Positions 28,722 through 39,012 of a stretch of DNA of 64,000 nucleotides are shown one piece after another (positions within the stretch are counted from its first letter, which is position 1; each line of letters opens with the position of its first letter). A program made the position numbers and the translations under genes. Location of the stretch: contig NZ_MVOC01000011.1 of NCBI RefSeq assembly GCF_002043095.1, positions 43,234-107,233 of the forward strand, read 5' to 3'. The notes below the pieces were generated by a model. That model saw nothing but the letters and a program-made list of their open reading frames with translations, was not told the origin of the DNA and searched no databases. Source of the stretch: Mycobacterium sp. AT1 (GTDB taxonomy: Bacteria > Actinomycetota > Actinomycetes > Mycobacteriales > Mycobacteriaceae).

Positions 28722-29495
28722 ATGGCCGGAGCCGAGGGCATAGTGACCGACCTGCAGGCCGAGAGCGACTCGCTCGACGACCTCGTCGCAGGGCTCGACG
28801 ACTGGCGAATCGCCACCCCCGCTCCGGGGTGGACCGTCGCCCACCAGATCGCCCATCTGTGGTGGACCGACCGCGTGTCACTGCTCGCGGTCACCGACGA
28901 ACCCGCCTTCGCCGCCGTCCTTGCCGAGGCCGCGACCAACCCGACCGGCTTCGTCGACGACGGCGCCGAGCAGCTGGCGACCACCCCGCCCGCCGAGATG
29001 CTCGCCGGCTGGCGCCACACCCGTTCGCTCCTGCACGACGAACTCCGCCGGGTGGCCGACGGCAGGAAGCTGCCCTGGTTCGGCCCGCCGATGAGTGCGG
29101 CATCGATGGCCACGGCTCGGCTGATGGAGACCTGGGCGCACGGTCTCGACGTCGCCGACGCGCTCGGGGTGACCAGACCGGCGACCGCCCGGCTACGGTC
29201 GATCGCCCACATCGGGGTGCGCACCAGGGACTTCGCATTCACTGTGCACCGGCTGCCCGTCCCAACCGAGCCGTTCGGAGTCGAGTTGGCGGCGCCGGAC
29301 GGGTCGACGTGGTCGTGGGGGCCCGCCGACGCCGCCCAGCGCGTCACCGGGTCGGCCGAGGACTTCTGCATGCTGGTGACGCAGCGCCGCCCGCGCGCGG
29401 ACCTCGACGTCGTCGCGGTCGGTGACGACGCGGCCACCTGGTTGACGATCGCGCAGGCGTTCGCGGGCCCACCGGGGGCCGGTCGGGAGCGGTAG
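28722..29495 (+). CDS. Maleylpyruvate isomerase/DinB-family protein, possibly mycothiol-dependent (Rv0036c-like)
   Basis: 257 aa. The N-terminal 150 residues are a DinB-like four-helix bundle with the metal-binding-type histidines in [14 protein letters not shown] (near residues 41-45) and a third histidine in [15 protein letters not shown] (near residue 141). The C-terminal part resembles the SCP2-like region of the mycothiol-dependent maleylpyruvate isomerase N-terminal-domain family. These proteins are thought to transfer or use mycothiol. The gene follows the MFS gene by nine bases and ends the block equivalent to Rv0036c-Rv0055. Confidence 0.86.
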   Translation: MAGAEGIVTDLQAESDSLDDLVAGLDDWRIATPAPGWTVAHQIAHLWWTDRVSLLAVTDEPAFAAVLAEAATNPTGFVDDGAEQLATTPPAEMLAGWRHTRSLLHDELRRVADGRKLPWFGPPMSAASMATARLMETWAHGLDVADALGVTRPATARLRSIAHIGVRTRDFAFTVHRLPVPTEPFGVELAAPDGSTWSWGPADAAQRVTGSAEDFCMLVTQRRPRADLDVVAVGDDAATWLTIAQAFAGPPGAGRER

Positions 29496-29981
29496 CTACA
29501 GCTCGCTTGCCGCGTCCGCAGCGCCGTCCCCGTCCGAATCGGAGAGTTTCACGTCCCACCGGCCGTCCGCGTCGACGTCGACGTACGCCTCGTCACCGAC
29601 CAGGACGCGGTCCGCAAGACCGTCCCTGTCCACGTCGAGCACCCTGTCGTCGACCTGGCCGTCGCCGTCGAAGTCCACCAGCGGGCCACCCGTCAGCTCA
29701 ACGCCGTCGAGACCCAACCAGCGGATCTGCCCACCGACCGCCCACGTGCCCGAGCCGTCGTCGGTGAACGACGCCTCGGGGTGGCCGTCGTCGTCGAGGT
29801 CGAGCAGCAGGTGATCGGCCGTCCCGTCCCCGTCGGAGTCGGTCAACGCGTCGTCGAGGCGGCCGTCGCCGTCGAAGTCCAGCCCGATCGCGTCGAAGAT
29901 TCCGTCGTCGTCGGAGTCGACGTTCAATTCGGCCGACCAGATCGTCGCCGACCCGTCACCATCCCCCAGGCAGTAGTCCAT
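29496..29981 (-). CDS. DxDxDG-repeat putative calcium-binding protein (Rv3906c-like)
   Basis: 161 aa, extremely acidic. Eight D-x-D-x-D-G calcium-loop-like motifs are spread through the chain (DSDDDG, DFDGDG, DSDGDG, DLDDDG, DFDGDG, DVDRDG, DVDADG, DSDGDG), alternating with short hydrophobic stretches. No signal peptide or membrane segment is visible; it begins MDYCLGDG. The motifs resemble EF-hand, dockerin or thrombospondin type 3 loops without the flanking helices. It starts 18 bases after pcnA, so it is likely expressed with it. It shares its stop-codon boundary with the Rv0036c-like gene (adjacent, convergent). Function unknown. Confidence 0.85.
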   Translation of the reverse strand: MDYCLGDGDGSATIWSAELNVDSDDDGIFDAIGLDFDGDGRLDDALTDSDGDGTADHLLLDLDDDGHPEASFTDDGSGTWAVGGQIRWLGLDGVELTGGPLVDFDGDGQVDDRVLDVDRDGLADRVLVGDEAYVDVDADGRWDVKLSDSDGDGAADAASEL

Positions 29982-29999
29982 GACTACTTGGACGCGGGC

Positions 30000-31439
30000 C
30001 TACTGCTGCGCGTTCCACCACGTCCGAAGTTCGTCGACCGCCTCGTCGTGCTCGAGCGGCCCACGCTCCATCCGCAGCTCCTTGAGGTACTTCCACGCCT
30101 TGCCCACCTGCGGGCCCGCGGGAATGTCGAGGATGCGCATGATCTCGTTGCCGTCGAGATCGGGCCGGACCCGTTGCAGATCCTCCTTCGCAGCCAGCTC
30201 GGCGATGCGGTTCTCCAGGTCGCCGTAGCTGGCCTGCAACCGCGCGGCACGGCGCTTGTTGCGGGTCGTGCAGTCGGCCCGCACCAGCTTGTGCAGCCGT
30301 TCGAGCAGCGGCCCCGCGTCGGTGACGTACCGGCGGACAGCGGAGTCGGTCCACTTGCCGTCGCCGTACCCGTGGAACCGCAGGTGTAGGTACACCAGCT
30401 GCGACACGTCGTCGACCATCTGCTTGGAGTACTTCAGCGCCCGCATGCGCTTGCGGGTCAGCTTCGCGCCGACCACCTCGTGGTGGTGGAAGCTGACGCC
30501 GCCGTCGCCCTCGTGCTTGCGGGTAGCCGGCTTGCCGACGTCATGCAGCAGCGCCGCCCACCGCAACACCAGATCGCGCTCGCCAGAATTCTCCAGATCG
30601 ATGGCCTGCTGCAACACCGTCAGCGAATGTTGGTAGACGTCCTTGTGCTGGTGATGCTCGTCGATGGCCATCCGCATGCCACCCACCTCGGGAAGCACCA
30701 CCTCGCCGAGGCCGGTCTGCACCACCAGGTCGACGCCGGACACCGGGTCGGCGCCCAACATCATCTTGTCCAACTCGGCCGCGACCCGTTCGACGGTGAT
30801 GCGCCCCAGCTCGTCGGCCATCCGCGCCATCGCCTCGCGCACCCGGGGCGCGACGTCGAAGCCGAGCTGCGAGACGAACCGCGCCGCCCTCAACATCCGC
30901 AGCGGGTCGTCGCCGAAGGACACCTCCGGGGTCGACGGCGTGTCGAGTACCCGGTCCCGAATCGCGGCCAATCCGCCTAGTGGATCGTGGAATTCACCAA
31001 GTCCGGCCGGGGTGATGCGCACCGCCATCGCGTTGACGGTGAAGTCGCGGCGCACCAGGTCGTCGTCAAGGGAGTCACCAAAGCGGACCTCCGGGTTCCG
31101 CGTCACGCGGTCGTACGCATCGGCGCGGAAGGTGGTGATCTCGAGCCGATCAGCGCCCTTGCCGACGCCGACGGTGCCGAATTCGATGCCGGTGTCCCAC
31201 AGACCGTCGGCCCACCGCCGGACCACCTGCTGCATCTGTTCAGGGCGGGCGTCGGTGGTGAAGTCGAGGTCGTTCAGCGGACGCCCCAGGAGCGCGTCCC
31301 GCACGCTGCCGCCGACGAGGTACAGCTCGTGGCCGGCGTCAGCGAACAACTGGCCCAGCTCTCGGAGCATCGGTGTGCGCCGCTGCAGCGCCTTGGCCGC
31401 GGTCAACAACTCGTCGGTCGTGGAGGGATCTTTCGGCAC
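30000..31439 (-). CDS. pcnA: CCA-adding tRNA nucleotidyltransferase
   Basis: 479 aa class II nucleotidyltransferase. The head domain has LVGGSVRDALLGRPLNDLDFTTDA with the two catalytic aspartates near residues 57-59. RRDFTVNAMA and the DDPLRMLRAARF element for nucleotide recognition follow. An HD phosphohydrolase-type domain (ALLHDVGKP, near 292) lies in the second half. It adds or repairs the 3' CCA of tRNAs; mycobacterial genes with this layout are named pcnA. GTG start. Divergent from mutT4. Confidence 0.94.
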   Translation of the reverse strand: MPKDPSTTDELLTAAKALQRRTPMLRELGQLFADAGHELYLVGGSVRDALLGRPLNDLDFTTDARPEQMQQVVRRWADGLWDTGIEFGTVGVGKGADRLEITTFRADAYDRVTRNPEVRFGDSLDDDLVRRDFTVNAMAVRITPAGLGEFHDPLGGLAAIRDRVLDTPSTPEVSFGDDPLRMLRAARFVSQLGFDVAPRVREAMARMADELGRITVERVAAELDKMMLGADPVSGVDLVVQTGLGEVVLPEVGGMRMAIDEHHQHKDVYQHSLTVLQQAIDLENSGERDLVLRWAALLHDVGKPATRKHEGDGGVSFHHHEVVGAKLTRKRMRALKYSKQMVDDVSQLVYLHLRFHGYGDGKWTDSAVRRYVTDAGPLLERLHKLVRADCTTRNKRRAARLQASYGDLENRIAELAAKEDLQRVRPDLDGNEIMRILDIPAGPQVGKAWKYLKELRMERGPLEHDEAVDELRTWWNAQQ

Positions 31440-31547
31440 GTTCGATGAGCCTAGTGGGCGCTACGGGTGCGTAACGACCCGGCGACAAGCCGACCACGAC
31501 GGCGAGTGGTAAGGGACGGATACCCCGCGGCAGCTACTATCGCTTGG

Positions 31548-32333
31548 GTGTCGGAGGGCGAACGAGCCAAACCACGACGGCGCCGAGGGCGGCGCCGCGG
31601 CCGACGCTCTGCAGGTCCGCCGGAGGCCGCCACTTCCGACACCGCGAACCCGCCTACCGCACCGCTTCCCGGCCCCGTTCCCGGCCACCAGGTCGACTCC
31701 CCAGCACAGACCCCGTCGAAGAGATCGGGCCGACGCACCCCCGAGCGACTGCGGACAGTGCACGAAACCTCGGCGGGCGGGCTCGTCATCGACGGCATCG
31801 ACGGCCCGGCGGACGGCCAGGTCGCCGCTCTCATCGGCCGCGTCGACCGGCGCGGACGCATGCTGTGGTCCCTGCCCAAGGGGCACATCGAGCAAGGTGA
31901 GACCGCAGAACAGACCGCCATCCGGGAGGTCGCCGAGGAAACCGGAATCCAGGGCAGCGTGCTGGCCGCGCTGGGCAGCATCGACTACTGGTTCGTGACC
32001 GAGGGTCGGCGCGTCCACAAGACCGTGCACCATTACCTCATGCGATTCCTCGACGGCGAGCTCTCCGACGAGGACGTCGAAGTGACCGAGGTCGCCTGGG
32101 TTCCCCTGACCGATCTCCCGTCGCGGCTGGCCTACGCCGACGAACGCAAACTCGCCGAAGTGGCCGGTCAACTGATCGCAAAACTGCAGGCCGACGGCCC
32201 AGGCTCGCTGCCGCCGCTGCCGCCCAGCTCGCCGCGTCGCCGCCCCCAGACGCACTCCCACACCCGCAACCGTCGGCCCGACGACACACCGCAACCCGGC
32301 CGGCGGGCGAACGGCTGCGGCCAAGGACCATGA
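31548..32333 (+). CDS. mutT4: NUDIX hydrolase MutT4
   Basis: 261 aa from GTG 31548, which gives the N-terminus [12 protein letters not shown] matching the M. tuberculosis MutT4 start. A highly basic N-terminal segment (about 5-25) precedes the NUDIX domain. The NUDIX box [23 protein letters not shown] has all catalytic glutamates. MutT family members remove oxidised or damaged nucleoside triphosphates or related diphosphate compounds. The basic/Pro-rich tails could bind nucleic acid. The stop overlaps the next gene by four bases. Confidence 0.92.
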   Translation: MSEGERAKPRRRRGRRRGRRSAGPPEAATSDTANPPTAPLPGPVPGHQVDSPAQTPSKRSGRRTPERLRTVHETSAGGLVIDGIDGPADGQVAALIGRVDRRGRMLWSLPKGHIEQGETAEQTAIREVAEETGIQGSVLAALGSIDYWFVTEGRRVHKTVHHYLMRFLDGELSDEDVEVTEVAWVPLTDLPSRLAYADERKLAEVAGQLIAKLQADGPGSLPPLPPSSPRRRPQTHSHTRNRRPDDTPQPGRRANGCGQGP

Positions 32334-34684
32334 CGCGCGCGGCGGCTTGGATCGCCGGATTCCGCTTGCTGGCCGTGGTCGCTCTGGTGACGTTGATCGT
32401 CGTACCCGCCGTGGCGCCACGCGCCGCAGCGGGCGAACCCGGAGATCGGCCCTTCCTCGAATTGCACATCGACGCCATCACCCCGGACTCGATCACCACC
32501 ACCAGCGACCCCATCGTCACGGTGTCGGGCACTGTCACCAACGTCGGTGACCGCCCGGTCCGCGACATCATGGTGCGTCTCGAGCACGCCGCGGCCGTCG
32601 CGTCGTCCGCAGCCCTTCGCACCGATCTGACCGGCGGCGTCGACCAGTACCAACCCGTCGCCGACTTCGTCACCGTCGCACCGGAACTCGCACAGGGTCA
32701 GCACGTGCCGTTCACGCTCTCCTATCCGGTGCGTTCCGCGGAACTGCCGTCACTGCAGATCGACCAGCCCGGCATCTACCCCGCCCTCGTCAACGTGAAC
32801 GGAACGCCCGACTACGGCGCACCCGCCCGCCTCGACGACGCCCGTTTCCTGCTGCCCGTGCTCGGCGTCCCCGCCGATCCGTCGCAGCTCGACGAATCCC
32901 CGTCCGCCGTCGTCCCGCCCGACACCTCGAGGCCGGTCCGCATCACGATGCTGTGGCCGCTCGCCGACAAGCCGCGACTGGCCGCGGGCGTACCCGGCGG
33001 CACCACCCCGGTCCGGCTGGTCGACGACGAACTCGCGACGTCCCTCGCCGCGGGCGGACGCCTCGACACGCTGCTGTCGGCCGCCGACTTCGCCACCAGC
33101 CCGCCCGTCGACCCGGCCGGCCAGACCCGCAGCGCGCTGTGCCTTGCCGTCGACCCGGACCTGTTGGTCACCGTCAACGCGATGACCCTGGGTTACGTCG
33201 TCAACGACGACCCGGTGGGCGGCGTCAACTCGCCGACGCACCCCGGCACCGGCCAGGAAGCCGCCGCGAGCTGGCTCGGCAGGCTCAGGGCGCTGGCCCA
33301 ACGTTCATGCGTGACACCGACGGTGTACGCCCAAGCCGACCTCGGCGCGTTGGCCCGCGTCGGCAATCCCGAGCTGTCCACCATCGCCGTCAAGGGAGCC
33401 GGCGACATCGTCGACCAGATCCTCGGCGTCGCGTCGACCCGCGGCGCGACCCTCGTCGGGGACGGACCTCTGACCGGAGCCGCCGTCCGACTTCTGTCGG
33501 CCCAGGGACCGACCGTGGCGATCGCGGCGGGCGACGTCACCCCGCGCCGGTACGACACGAACGTGGTGGAGGCGCCCTTCGACCCCGCCGTCGGAGCGGC
33601 GCTCGCCGGTGCGGGCACCATGCCGGTGACGCCGTCCTACTTGGACGCGGCCCTCGGCGTGCCGCTGGCGCACGACTCCCCCATCGCCCGCCGGGAGGAC
33701 GCCATCGCGGCCGTGCTGTGGCGCGCATTGCGGCCGCAGAGCGAGCCCCGTACCGAAATCCTCGTCCCGCCGATGGCGTGGAACCTGCCTCCCGAGGAGG
33801 CGCAGGCGATCCTGACGACGCTCGCCTCGTCGATCCGTTCCGGTTTGGCCGTTCCGCGGCCGCTGGCCACCGTGGTCGCCGAGGCCAACGTCCTCCCTCC
33901 TTCGGCCATCGCGCCGCTCCCGCAGGACGCCCTCGGCAATCCCCGCGCTCACGTCGACCAGGGCGTGACGGACGGCATCGCCAACGCAACGCTCCGGCTG
34001 GGCGGACTGACCGCCGCGTTGACCGTCGACCCACGAACCGGGCTGACCGGCACGCAATACACCGCCCCGCTCCGAGAGGACCTCCTGCGGGCGCTCAGCC
34101 AGTCCGTGCCGCCGGACGCCCGCAACGGGCTCGCCTCCCAACGCGTCGGCGTCGTCGACGACACCGTCGGTGACCTGCTGCGGGCGGTCACCATCGTCAA
34201 CCCCGGCGGTTCCTACACACTCGCGACCGAACGCAGCCCGTTGCCGTTGGCGCTGCGCAACGACCTGCCCGTCCCCATCAAGGTGCGGCTCGACGTCGAC
34301 GCCCCACCGGGGATGACGGTCGACGACATGGGCGAGATCGAGCTCCCGCCGGGCTTCCTGCCGCTGCGCGTGCCAATCGAGGTGCACTTCACCCAGCGCG
34401 TCGCCGTCGACGTATCCCTGCAGACCACCGACGGTCTCCCACTTGGCGAACCGGTTCGCCTCTCGGTGCACTCCAACGCGTACGGCAAGGTGCTGTTCTT
34501 CATCACGCTGTCCGCGGGAGCGATCCTCGTCCTGCTCGCCGGCCGACGCCTCTGGCATAGATTCCGTGGGCAACCCGACCGGGCCGACCTCGACCGCCCC
34601 AAGCGGCGCGACGGTGACGGCAAGCCGGATCCGCTCGACGTGGCGCTAGCCCACGCTCCCGACGAGGATCGGCGCCACCGATGA
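32330..34684 (+). CDS. DUF6049 exported membrane-anchored protein (Rv3909-like)
   Basis: 784 aa. Signal peptide or anchor at residues about 8-34, a long extracytoplasmic region beginning with an Ig-like domain ([22 protein letters not shown]), and one C-terminal membrane helix ([19 protein letters not shown], near 723-741) with a short basic cytoplasmic tail. It overlaps mutT4 by four bases and is followed closely by murJ, an arrangement conserved in mycobacteria, which suggests a role in envelope assembly alongside MurJ. No catalytic motif seen. Confidence 0.88.
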   Translation: MTRAAAWIAGFRLLAVVALVTLIVVPAVAPRAAAGEPGDRPFLELHIDAITPDSITTTSDPIVTVSGTVTNVGDRPVRDIMVRLEHAAAVASSAALRTDLTGGVDQYQPVADFVTVAPELAQGQHVPFTLSYPVRSAELPSLQIDQPGIYPALVNVNGTPDYGAPARLDDARFLLPVLGVPADPSQLDESPSAVVPPDTSRPVRITMLWPLADKPRLAAGVPGGTTPVRLVDDELATSLAAGGRLDTLLSAADFATSPPVDPAGQTRSALCLAVDPDLLVTVNAMTLGYVVNDDPVGGVNSPTHPGTGQEAAASWLGRLRALAQRSCVTPTVYAQADLGALARVGNPELSTIAVKGAGDIVDQILGVASTRGATLVGDGPLTGAAVRLLSAQGPTVAIAAGDVTPRRYDTNVVEAPFDPAVGAALAGAGTMPVTPSYLDAALGVPLAHDSPIARREDAIAAVLWRALRPQSEPRTEILVPPMAWNLPPEEAQAILTTLASSIRSGLAVPRPLATVVAEANVLPPSAIAPLPQDALGNPRAHVDQGVTDGIANATLRLGGLTAALTVDPRTGLTGTQYTAPLREDLLRALSQSVPPDARNGLASQRVGVVDDTVGDLLRAVTIVNPGGSYTLATERSPLPLALRNDLPVPIKVRLDVDAPPGMTVDDMGEIELPPGFLPLRVPIEVHFTQRVAVDVSLQTTDGLPLGEPVRLSVHSNAYGKVLFFITLSAGAILVLLAGRRLWHRFRGQPDRADLDRPKRRDGDGKPDPLDVALAHAPDEDRRHR

Positions 34685-34709
34685 GCGCTTGCGCGAAGAG
34701 CAGGAACCA

Positions 34710-37700
34710 ATGAGCACCACTAGGCCGCCGGGGCCCGCACCGAGACCCCCGCAGGCGCCGCGACGCATCCCGCAGGGGCCTGCGCCGCGCCGTCGCGCCG
34801 GCAGACCCGAACTGACCGACGCCGCGGTGGTCTCACGGTCGTGGGGCATGGCGCTGGCCACGCTGATCAGTCGCATCACCGGCTTCATCCGCATCGTGCT
34901 GTTGGCGACGATCCTCGGCGGGTCGCTGCTGAGCGCCTTCTCGGTGTCCAACCAGCTGCCCAACCTGATCGCCGCGCTAGTGCTCGAGGCGACGTTCACC
35001 GCAATCTTCGTGCCGGTACTGGCCCGCGCCGAGCGTGACGACGCCGACGGCGGCACCGCGTTCGTCCGACGGCTCCTGACGCTGTCGACGGCCTTGCTGC
35101 TCGTCGCGACGATCGTGTCGGTGGTGGCCGCTCCGCTGCTGGTCCGGCTGATGCTCGGCGGCGATCCGAAGGTCGACCGCGAGCTGACCACCGCGTTCGC
35201 GTATCTGTTGTTGCCGCAGATCATCTTCTACGGGCTGTCCTCGGTGTTCATGGCAATCCTGAACACCCGCAACGTGTTCGGGCCACCGGCGTGGGCACCC
35301 GTCCTCAACAACGTGGTGGCGATCGGCACGCTCGGCGTGTTCGTCGCGGTGCCGGGTGAACTGTCGCTCGACCCCGTCGCGATGGGCACCGCCAAGCTTC
35401 TGGTCCTTGGCATCGGCACCACCCTCGGCGTCGTATCGCAGACCGCTGTCCTGTTCGTCGCCATTCGGCGGGAGCGGGTCAGCCTGCGCCCGCTGTGGGG
35501 TCTCGACGACCGGCTCAAGAAGTTCGGCGGGATGGCCGCCGCGATGGTGCTCTACGTCCTGATCAGTCAGGCCGGCCTGGTCGTCGGCAACCAGATCGCC
35601 AGCACCGCGGCGGCGTCCGGGCCCGCCGTCTACAACTACGCGTGGCTGGTCCTGCAGCTTCCGTTCGGCATCATCGGCGTGACGGTGCTGACCGTCGTGA
35701 TGCCGCGGCTGTCCCGCAACGCCGCCGCCGACGACCAGCCCGCCGTGCTCGCCGACATCAACTTCGCGACGCGCCTCACCATGCTGACGCTCATCCCCGT
35801 CGTCGCCTTCATGACGGTCGCCGGCCCGGCCATCGGCAGCGCGCTGTTCGCCTACGGGAGGTTCAGCGACGCCGACGCCGGCAGCATGGGCCACGCGATC
35901 GCGCTGTCGTCGTTCACCCTGCTCCCCTACGCGATGGTGCTGCTGCAGACGCGCGTCTTCTACGCCAGGGAGCAACCGTGGACGCCGATCGTGCTGGTCG
36001 TGGTGATCACCGCCGTCAAGATCATCGCCTCGCTGGCGGCGCCGCACCTCACCGACGACCCCGAGCTCGTCGCCGGCTACCTCGGGTTTGCGAACGGCCT
36101 CGGCTTCCTGGCCGGCGCCATCGTCGGTCACGTCATGTTGCGGGCCAATCTCAAGCCGCCGGGCGGCAGGATGATCAACCTCGACGTCGTGCGGACGGTC
36201 CTCGTCACCGTGGCGGGGTCCCTGGCGGCCGGCCTGATCGGGCACCTCGCCGACCGGCTGCTGGGTCTCGGGGCGTTGACCGAGAACCACGGTGGCGGCG
36301 GCTCCCTCCTGCGGCTGACCATCCTCGGGCTGATCATGTTGCCAGTCATCGCCGCGGTCTTGCTCGCGGCCAAGGTGCCCGACGCGCAGGCCGCAGCGGG
36401 TGCGATTCGACGGCGACTGGGCCGCGGAGCAGCTACGACGCCGGTGACACCGCCGCCGAGGATTCCCGGCCCACCGCGACCGGGTATGCCCCTCCCGTAC
36501 GCTGATCACAGCAGTTCATCTCCGTTGCGGCCGCGTCAATATGGGCCGGCGCCGAGGTGGGACGGCGAACCTCCGGCAGGAGTTGTCGGAGACGGGCTTC
36601 GGAGAGGACAAGCGGTGAGCGACGACCCGGCGGGCGGTTCAACGCCCGACGCAGGCTCGACCACTCGCATTCCCCGTCAGAGCGCCGACGACTTCCAACC
36701 GGACGTCCCGGCCGAGTCCCATCTGCCGCCCTCGGGGCGGCCGCCCGCTGATTACGGCGGCGACCCGACGAGAGAGCCGGTGTCGGCAGGCATGCCGAAC
36801 GAACCGGCCATCGAGGCGGCCACCGGCGACGACGACATCCACCTGATCCCCGGCGCCACGATCGCCTCCGGGCGCTACCGCCTGCTGGTGTTCCATGGCG
36901 GCCCCCCGCAGCTTCAGTTCTGGCATGCGATGGACACCGCCCTTGACCGCCAGGTGGCGCTGACGTTCGTCGACCCCGACGCCGTCCTGCCCGACGACGA
37001 GCTGTCGGAGATCTTGTCCCGCACCCAGCGACTGAGCTCGCTCGACGCTCCCGGCGTCGCACGAGTCCTCGACGTCTCCAGGACCGGTTCCGGCGGTCTC
37101 GTCGTCTCGGAGTGGATTCGCGGAGGTTCGCTCGCCGAGGTCGCCGAGACGTCCCCGTCGGCGATTGGCGGCGCTCGCGCCGTTCAGTCCCTGGCCGCGG
37201 CGGCCGAGGCTGCGCACCGTTCCGGGGTCGCCCTGTCCGTCGACCATCCCGGCCGGGTCCGGGTCAGCATCGACGGCGACGTCGTGCTGGCGTTCCCCGC
37301 CACCCTGCCGTCGGCGACGCCGGAGGACGACATCCGCGGCATCGGCGCGGTGCTGTACGCCCTGCTGGTCAACCGGTGGCCAATCCCCGGTTCGACCGAG
37401 CGCGGTGGCATGGAGGCCGCCGACCTCGACGCCGCGGGCGAACCGGTCGAGCCCCGCACGGTGGATCGCGACATCCCGTTCCAGATCTCTGCGGCCGCCG
37501 TGCGCGCGGTGCAGGAGAACGGCGGCATCCGATCCGCACCGACGTTGCTCAACCTGTTGCAACAGGCCACCGCCGTTGCCGATCGCACCGAGTTGATCGC
37601 ACCGATCAACGAAGCGGAAGCTGCCGGGACTCGACACCGCGACGCCGGCGACGACGATCCGGAGGCCAAGTCCCGACGCAAGAAGGGCGTGTTGATCGGT

Positions 37701-38300
37701 GCCGCCGTGGCGGGCTCGATCCTGGTGGTCGCCCTCATCGTGCTGGCAACGGTGTTGCGCGGTGTGTTCAGCGACGTCGGCGGCCCGTTGGACAAGGACG
37801 AGCTTGGACTCAACACCCCGTCGACCAGCACCACCAGCGATCCGAGCGCCGGTAGCGTGAAACCCGTTCGCGCGACGGTGTTCTCGCCGGGTGGCGAGGC
37901 CGACAACCCCGCCGACGCCGGCAAGGCGATCGACGGCAGCACCACGTCGGCGTGGCAGACCGACACCTACAGCGACGCGGTGCCGTTCCCCAACTTCAAG
38001 AACGGCGTCGGGCTGATGCTGCAGTTGCCACAGCCGACCGCAATCGGGTCCGTGTCGATCGACCTGAACAGCACCGGTACCTCGATTCAGATCCGGTCGT
38101 CTCAATCGGCCACCCCGGCGACGCTCGACGACACGACCGAGCTGAGCCCTCCCACTCCGATGAAGACGGGGTCGAACACGATCACCGTCACCGACCCGCA
38201 GCCCGTCTCGAATGTGCTGGTGTGGATCACCACGCTCGGCTCGGTGAACGGCAAGAGCGAGTCCGCACTGTCGAACATCACGCTCAAGCCCGCTTCCTGA
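34710..38300 (+). CDS. murJ: MurJ/MviN lipid II flippase fused to a pseudokinase and extracellular domain
   Basis: 1196 aa. The first half (about 50-560) has about 14 hydrophobic segments of the MurJ flippase, including the early SRITGFIRIVLLATILG. It moves lipid II across the membrane. A disordered linker (about 580-700) follows. A Ser/Thr kinase-like domain (about 710-940) comes next: GRYRLLVFHGG lacks a normal glycine loop, and no HRD catalytic loop or DFG is visible, so it is a pseudokinase. A membrane helix (near 1000) and an extracellular discoidin-like domain complete the chain. In M. tuberculosis the pseudokinase is phosphorylated by PknB and then binds FhaA. ATG 34710 was chosen over an upstream TTG. 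Confidence 0.94.
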   Translation: MSTTRPPGPAPRPPQAPRRIPQGPAPRRRAGRPELTDAAVVSRSWGMALATLISRITGFIRIVLLATILGGSLLSAFSVSNQLPNLIAALVLEATFTAIFVPVLARAERDDADGGTAFVRRLLTLSTALLLVATIVSVVAAPLLVRLMLGGDPKVDRELTTAFAYLLLPQIIFYGLSSVFMAILNTRNVFGPPAWAPVLNNVVAIGTLGVFVAVPGELSLDPVAMGTAKLLVLGIGTTLGVVSQTAVLFVAIRRERVSLRPLWGLDDRLKKFGGMAAAMVLYVLISQAGLVVGNQIASTAAASGPAVYNYAWLVLQLPFGIIGVTVLTVVMPRLSRNAAADDQPAVLADINFATRLTMLTLIPVVAFMTVAGPAIGSALFAYGRFSDADAGSMGHAIALSSFTLLPYAMVLLQTRVFYAREQPWTPIVLVVVITAVKIIASLAAPHLTDDPELVAGYLGFANGLGFLAGAIVGHVMLRANLKPPGGRMINLDVVRTVLVTVAGSLAAGLIGHLADRLLGLGALTENHGGGGSLLRLTILGLIMLPVIAAVLLAAKVPDAQAAAGAIRRRLGRGAATTPVTPPPRIPGPPRPGMPLPYADHSSSSPLRPRQYGPAPRWDGEPPAGVVGDGLRRGQAVSDDPAGGSTPDAGSTTRIPRQSADDFQPDVPAESHLPPSGRPPADYGGDPTREPVSAGMPNEPAIEAATGDDDIHLIPGATIASGRYRLLVFHGGPPQLQFWHAMDTALDRQVALTFVDPDAVLPDDELSEILSRTQRLSSLDAPGVARVLDVSRTGSGGLVVSEWIRGGSLAEVAETSPSAIGGARAVQSLAAAAEAAHRSGVALSVDHPGRVRVSIDGDVVLAFPATLPSATPEDDIRGIGAVLYALLVNRWPIPGSTERGGMEAADLDAAGEPVEPRTVDRDIPFQISAAAVRAVQENGGIRSAPTLLNLLQQATAVADRTELIAPINEAEAAGTRHRDAGDDDPEAKSRRKKGVLIGAAVAGSILVVALIVLATVLRGVFSDVGGPLDKDELGLNTPSTSTTSDPSAGSVKPVRATVFSPGGEADNPADAGKAIDGSTTSAWQTDTYSDAVPFPNFKNGVGLMLQLPQPTAIGSVSIDLNSTGTSIQIRSSQSATPATLDDTTELSPPTPMKTGSNTITVTDPQPVSNVLVWITTLGSVNGKSESALSNITLKPAS

Positions 38301-38377
38301 CGAGTTGTCCCCAGGTCCCGGCGGCCGGCTGCGGTCGTCGTCTCCGCAGTTCAACGGGGTGGGGTGCGCCCAAGGGG

Positions 38378-38405
38378 CGTCCCCGCGACAAGAGGTGCGG
38401 GGACG
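38378..38405 (+). terminator. Hairpin between murJ and sigM
   Basis: Perfect nine-base arms CGTCCCCGC (38378-38386) and GCGGGGACG (38397-38405) with a ten-base loop, 78 bases after the murJ stop and 29 before the sigM start. No U-tract follows. It may end murJ transcription or act in the sigM leader. Confidence 0.45.
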
Positions 38406-38433
38406 GGTGCCTGGCGTTGATTAGTGTTCGTTT

Positions 38434-39009
38434 GTGGGGAGCTGCGGAGAAGTCGCCGGTGCCGAGCGGACGGATGCGGAGTTGCTCGTTGCGCACGTCG
38501 ACGGAGATCGATACGCCTTTGCGGAGCTCTTCCACCGCCACCATCGGCAGCTCCACCGGCTGGCACGGATCACCAGCCACAACCGCGAAGACGCCGCCGA
38601 CGCGCTCCAAGATGCGATGCTGTCCGCGCACCGCACGGCACCAACCTTTCGGCACGACGCGTCGGTCAGCAGTTGGCTCTACCGCATCGTCGTCAACGCG
38701 TGCCTTGATCGGCTGCGCCGCAACAAGTCTCATCCCGTCACGGCGCTGGACGACGAGGTCTGTCACCTCGGCGATCCGACCACCCGCGTCGACACGGTGC
38801 TCGCCGTCGAACGCGCCCTGCTCCGACTGCCGCTCGAGCAGCGGGCCGTGGTCGTCGCGGTCGACATGCAGGGCTACTCGGTCGCGGAGACCGCGCGGTT
38901 GCTTGGCGTACCGGAGGGCACCGTGAAGAGTCGCTGTTCGCGGGCGCGAGCCAAGCTGGCCAAGACGCTGGAGTACTACGACGACCCCGCCCCAACCGTT
39001 CGGCCGTAG
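38434..39009 (+). CDS. sigM: ECF RNA polymerase sigma factor SigM
   Basis: 191 aa from a GTG start. Region 2 (about 15-85) shows DRYAFAELFHRHHRQLHRLA, NREDAADALQDAML and SVSSWLYRIVVNACLDRLRRNKS. Region 4 (about 125-175) shows LPLEQRAVVVAVDMQGYSVAETARLLGVPEGTVKSRCSRAR-type helix-turn-helix. It directs polymerase to stress or late-growth promoters and in M. tuberculosis controls some ESX-type secreted proteins. Normally the next gene encodes its membrane anti-sigma factor RsmA; here an opposite-strand gene and a shortened RsmA-like ORF follow. Confidence 0.93.
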   Translation: MGSCGEVAGAERTDAELLVAHVDGDRYAFAELFHRHHRQLHRLARITSHNREDAADALQDAMLSAHRTAPTFRHDASVSSWLYRIVVNACLDRLRRNKSHPVTALDDEVCHLGDPTTRVDTVLAVERALLRLPLEQRAVVVAVDMQGYSVAETARLLGVPEGTVKSRCSRARAKLAKTLEYYDDPAPTVRP

Positions 39010-39012
39010 CGG

